The translations under genes and the position numbers were made by a program. From contig PHCD01000037.1 of the NCBI GenBank assembly GCA_002842135.1, forward strand, positions 1-18,129: a DNA stretch of 18,129 nucleotides, written 5' to 3'. Positions 15,798-18,129 of the stretch are shown one piece after another. The notes under the pieces were generated by a model. It was not told where the DNA came from, ran no database searches, and saw only the letters and a list, made by a program, of their open reading frames with translations. The stretch's first letter is position 1; every line of letters starts with the position of its first letter. The stretch comes from Betaproteobacteria bacterium HGW-Betaproteobacteria-8. GTDB lineage: Bacteria > Pseudomonadota > Gammaproteobacteria > Burkholderiales > Methylophilaceae.

Positions 15798-16009
15798 TTA
15801 ACAGGCCGCTGAAAACGTTGCGAGGATGGCCGGATGCCAGGCGCACGGAGCACAGCGACCGAGACATATCAAGTAGATAGGCGAGGGAGCGAAAACGTAG
15901 TTTCGGTGCAGGCTAACCTTGGCATAGCCAAGGTTAAGCGAAGCGGCCGAAGCCAACACCGCGCAACGCCGCAGACGACCACCGCAGTAGTTTTTCAACG
16001 GCCTGTTAA
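15798..16009. mobile_element. 212-bp MITE-like element with terminal inverted repeats
   Basis: The left end TTAACAGGCCGCTGAAAAC (15798-15816) and the right end (15990-16009) are inverted repeats differing by one base and a one-A indel. Inside is a perfect hairpin TAACCTTGGC-ATA-GCCAAGGTTA (15914-15936). A 73-codon minus-strand frame covers the element, but it runs across the inverted ends and is probably not a gene. I recall similar TIR-bounded sequences as dispersed repeats in betaproteobacteria, but could not search. It lies 15 nt after the fbpA stop. Confidence 0.65.
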
Positions 16010-16024
16010 TTGTCTCCATTCAAC

Positions 16025-17023
16025 TCATTTATAACGGGCTCTATCCATCAACCTGACCGCTGCCGCCTGCAATTCACCGGCTTTGGCCACATTGATCAGA
16101 TTATGTTTGAACTCGCCCCAACTTGCCACTACCGGGTCCGGCTTGTAAGCAGGATTGGCCGGGTATTCCATGTTGAGGTCGGCAAACATTTTTTGCCCAT
16201 TACCGGAAGAGAACCATTCCAGCAACTGAACTGCGCCTTTCGGGTTCTTGCTGTACTTGACCACCCCGGCACCCGAGACATTCACGTGCACGCCGCCATC
16301 TTTCTGGTTAGGCCAGAACAGGGCCAATGGCAGGTTGGGCTTTTTCTCCATCAGGCGGCCATAGTAATAAGTATTGACGATACCTACATCGCATTGACCA
16401 ACGGCAACCGCTTCCATCAACTTGGTGTCGTCCGGGAACACATCCGTCGCCAGGTTGCCGACCCAGCCTTTGACGATACGCTCGGCCTCAGGCTCTCCCT
16501 TTTCCGCAATCATCATCGCCACCAGCGACTGGTTATAAACCTTCTTCGAGGTGCGCAGGCACAGCTTGTCTTTCCACTTGGAGGTAGCCAGGTCTTCATA
16601 GGTAGACAAATCGGCAGGCTTCACCTTTTTGGTGTTGTAAACGATGGTGCGGGCGCGGATGGAAAGGCCGAACCACTGGTTATCCGGGTCTTTCAGGTGG
16701 GCAGGGATATTGACATCCAGCACCTTCGATTGAGTCGGTTGCAGCAGACCGGCATTCGCCGCCTGCCACAGATTGCCGGCATCCACTGTCAGCAGCACAT
16801 CCGCCGGTGTATTGGCGCCCTCTGCACGCAGACGCTCCATCAACGGACCTTCCTTGTCGGTGATGAACTTGACCGGTACGCTGGTCTCCTTGGTGAAGGC
16901 ATCGAACATCGGCTTGATCAGCTGTTCGGCACGGGCTGAATAGACCACGACTTCGTCGGCGGCATGGCTGACTGGAATAGCCAATGCGCTGAACAATAAT
17001 GCAGAAAGAATGCGAGTAAACAT
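16025..17023 (-). CDS. fbpA: Periplasmic ferric iron-binding protein
   Basis: This 332-aa protein captures Fe3+ in the periplasm and delivers it to FbpBC. It has a signal peptide with cleavage after SHA (residue 21). The mature chain is FutA/FbpA-like: VVVYSARAEQ (Y28), GANTPADVLLTVDAGNLW (69-86), NIPAHLKDP, FGLSIRARTIVYNT, VYNQSLVAMMI (Y163), GIVNTYYYGRL (Y219-Y221) and VHVNVSGAGVVK. The tyrosines match the iron ligands known in this family. ATG at 17023 is preferred over upstream starts because it gives the signal peptide and has AGGA 8 nt before it. A promoter with a palindrome lies upstream. The repeat-filled gap downstream could let fbpA be expressed above fbpB. Confidence 0.94.
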   Translation of the reverse strand: MFTRILSALLFSALAIPVSHAADEVVVYSARAEQLIKPMFDAFTKETSVPVKFITDKEGPLMERLRAEGANTPADVLLTVDAGNLWQAANAGLLQPTQSKVLDVNIPAHLKDPDNQWFGLSIRARTIVYNTKKVKPADLSTYEDLATSKWKDKLCLRTSKKVYNQSLVAMMIAEKGEPEAERIVKGWVGNLATDVFPDDTKLMEAVAVGQCDVGIVNTYYYGRLMEKKPNLPLALFWPNQKDGGVHVNVSGAGVVKYSKNPKGAVQLLEWFSSGNGQKMFADLNMEYPANPAYKPDPVVASWGEFKHNLINVAKAGELQAAAVRLMDRARYK

Positions 17024-17063
17024 GGGGAATCCTGAACGAAAGTTTATGGATAAGTTAGGACCC

Positions 17064-17092
17064 ATCTTATCAAGAATAATTCTTATTCGCAA
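17064..17092 (-). promoter_or_regulatory. fbpABC promoter with candidate Fur-type operator
   Basis: The minus strand has TTGCGA (17092-17087), a 17-nt spacer and TAAGAT (17069-17064). The spacer contains the perfect 13-bp palindrome AAGAATTATTCTT (17084-17072), AT-rich and placed to block polymerase. An iron importer downstream makes Fur the natural candidate, though the match to the 19-bp Fur consensus is only partial. The site overlaps the stop codon of the helicase gene. The -10 is about 40 nt before the fbpA ATG. Confidence 0.6.
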
Positions 17093-18129
17093 GAAAAGAA
17101 TGTCGTCACATCGTCCACATTCCGCGTCCTTCTGAACGGCGGCAAACTCTGCCAAACCCTTCTGCCATAGGGTTTACTGATCAGTCGCGGGTCGCAGATC
17201 ACCAGCACGCCACGGTCAGTCTCGTCACGGATCAAACGGCCGGCACCCTGCTTCAAAGTGATGACGGCATAAGGCAGCTGATATTCCATGAAGGCGTTTT
17301 TGCCTTCGCTGTTCATCTTGTCGATACGCGCGGCCAGCACCGGATCGTCCGGCGGCGCGAACGGCAGCTTGTCGATGATGACGGCGGACAAGGCCTCACC
17401 GCGCACATCGACGCCCTCCCAGAAACTCTGCGAACCCACCAGCACGGCATTGCCCAACTTGCGGAAGCGTTCCAGCAACTCGGTGCGCGAGCTTTCGCCC
17501 TGAATCAGCAACGGATATTCCATGCCGTTGCTGGAGAATGCATCCTTCAGCAGCGCATGCACCTCGCGCATGGCGCGCAAGCTGGTGCACAAGACGAAAG
17601 CCCGCCCGCGGCTGGCCTGAATCACCGGCAGCGCAGCGGCGGCAACCGCGGCGGTGTAAGCGCCGCTGTTCGGCTCCGGCATATCCTGCGGCACATAAAG
17701 CAAGGCCTGCCGATCATAATCAAAGGGGCTGCTCCAGTAGCCGGTACTCGCCTGCTCCAGCCCCATCTGCGCCAGGTAATGACTGAAATCGTTGCGCACC
17801 GCCAGCGTGGCGGAGGTGAAAATCCACGAGCGCGGCTGCGCATTGAGCTGTTTGCCGAAACCTTCCGCCACGGAAAGCGGCGTTGCATGTAACTGTACGG
17901 ATTGCGTGAACACCTCCACCCAGCGTACCAGATTGGCATTTTCCGCCGCACGCCAACGCTGCAGTTGCTCGATCAGCGCGAGGCTGCGCTCATAACAATT
18001 CTCCAGCGCCGGGTCACGCTCGGCCTGGGTTTCCAGCACCGCACTCAGGGCCTTGAGCTTTTCCTGCACCGTGTCGTAGGCGCTTTCGAAATTTTTCAGA
18101 GCCAACGCCTTCTGCACCGGCATGCGCGC
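17083..18129 (-). CDS. ATP-dependent helicase, DinG/YoaA family (C-terminal part)
   Basis: This gene runs off the right edge; about 348 codons are visible, all from the C-terminal half. The part seen holds helicase domain 2: SWIFTSATL, RAFVLCTSLRAM, VGSQSFWEGVDVRGEALSAV, DKLPFAPPDDP and QGAGRLIRDETDRGVL, the XPD-like superfamily 2 motifs of DinG and YoaA. These proteins unwind DNA 5'-3' in repair and usually carry an N-terminal iron-sulfur cluster, which is outside the window. The stop TAA overlaps the fbpA promoter palindrome. In E. coli yoaA is next to tsaB; here fbpABC lies between them. YoaA-like is therefore my preferred identity, but dinG cannot be excluded. Confidence 0.92.
   Translation of the reverse strand, partial: ARMPVQKALALKNFESAYDTVQEKLKALSAVLETQAERDPALENCYERSLALIEQLQRWRAAENANLVRWVEVFTQSVQLHATPLSVAEGFGKQLNAQPRSWIFTSATLAVRNDFSHYLAQMGLEQASTGYWSSPFDYDRQALLYVPQDMPEPNSGAYTAAVAAAALPVIQASRGRAFVLCTSLRAMREVHALLKDAFSSNGMEYPLLIQGESSRTELLERFRKLGNAVLVGSQSFWEGVDVRGEALSAVIIDKLPFAPPDDPVLAARIDKMNSEGKNAFMEYQLPYAVITLKQGAGRLIRDETDRGVLVICDPRLISKPYGRRVWQSLPPFRRTRNVDDVTTFFSCE

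Noticed and set aside
15798..16019. 73-codon minus-strand frame inside the TIR element
   Set aside because: It spans both inverted ends of a repeat element and has no ribosome site or domain.

Overview
The window looks like chromosomal DNA of a betaproteobacterium. Methylophilaceae or a related member of the Nitrosomonadales is my best guess. That guess rests on gene order (a tsaB-rimI-family 4 UDG run, a lemA-TPM-TPM run, a DUF2244 gene) and moderate GC with GC-rich third positions; no phylogenetic search was possible. Nearly every gene is on the minus strand. The exceptions are queA and one unknown secreted protein, which point right.

Layout from left to right. A DUF2244 membrane protein gene (58-522) is followed by a 374-nt non-coding stretch with three inverted repeats, then an eptC/cptA-type lipopolysaccharide phosphoethanolamine transferase (897-2579). 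tRNA-Leu(CAA) (2823-2907, minus) lies back to back with queA, whose 5' end appears to be missing. Next come a secreted protein of unknown function (3983-4864), a two-way terminator, a DUF1097 membrane protein, and a translationally coupled proS-lytic transglycosylase pair. A four-gene envelope cluster follows in transcription order: lemA, a Gly-rich TPM protein, a second TPM protein, and a secreted protein with a Cys-His-Asp pattern like a transglutaminase-type peptidase. Further right are tsaB, rimI and a family 4 uracil-DNA glycosylase in one transcription unit, then a ferric iron ABC importer (fbpA, fbpB, fbpC). A DinG/YoaA-type helicase runs off the right edge.

How the genes work together. 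fbpABC is one transporter: periplasmic binding protein, fused double permease and ATPase. It is preceded by a good sigma70-like promoter whose spacer holds a perfect 13-bp palindrome, a plausible iron-responsive operator. TsaB and QueA act in tRNA modification, RimI acetylates a ribosomal protein, and the UDG removes uracil from DNA. ProS charges tRNA-Pro.

Most of the window is ordinary housekeeping sequence and I see no clear new defence or biosynthetic system. The best points for a second look are the truncated queA/tRNA junction, a composite of two repeat elements wedged between fbpA and fbpB, the apparent insertion of fbpABC between a YoaA-type helicase and tsaB, the peptidase-like protein linked to lemA/TPM, and two separate tandem repeats in and next to the UDG gene.
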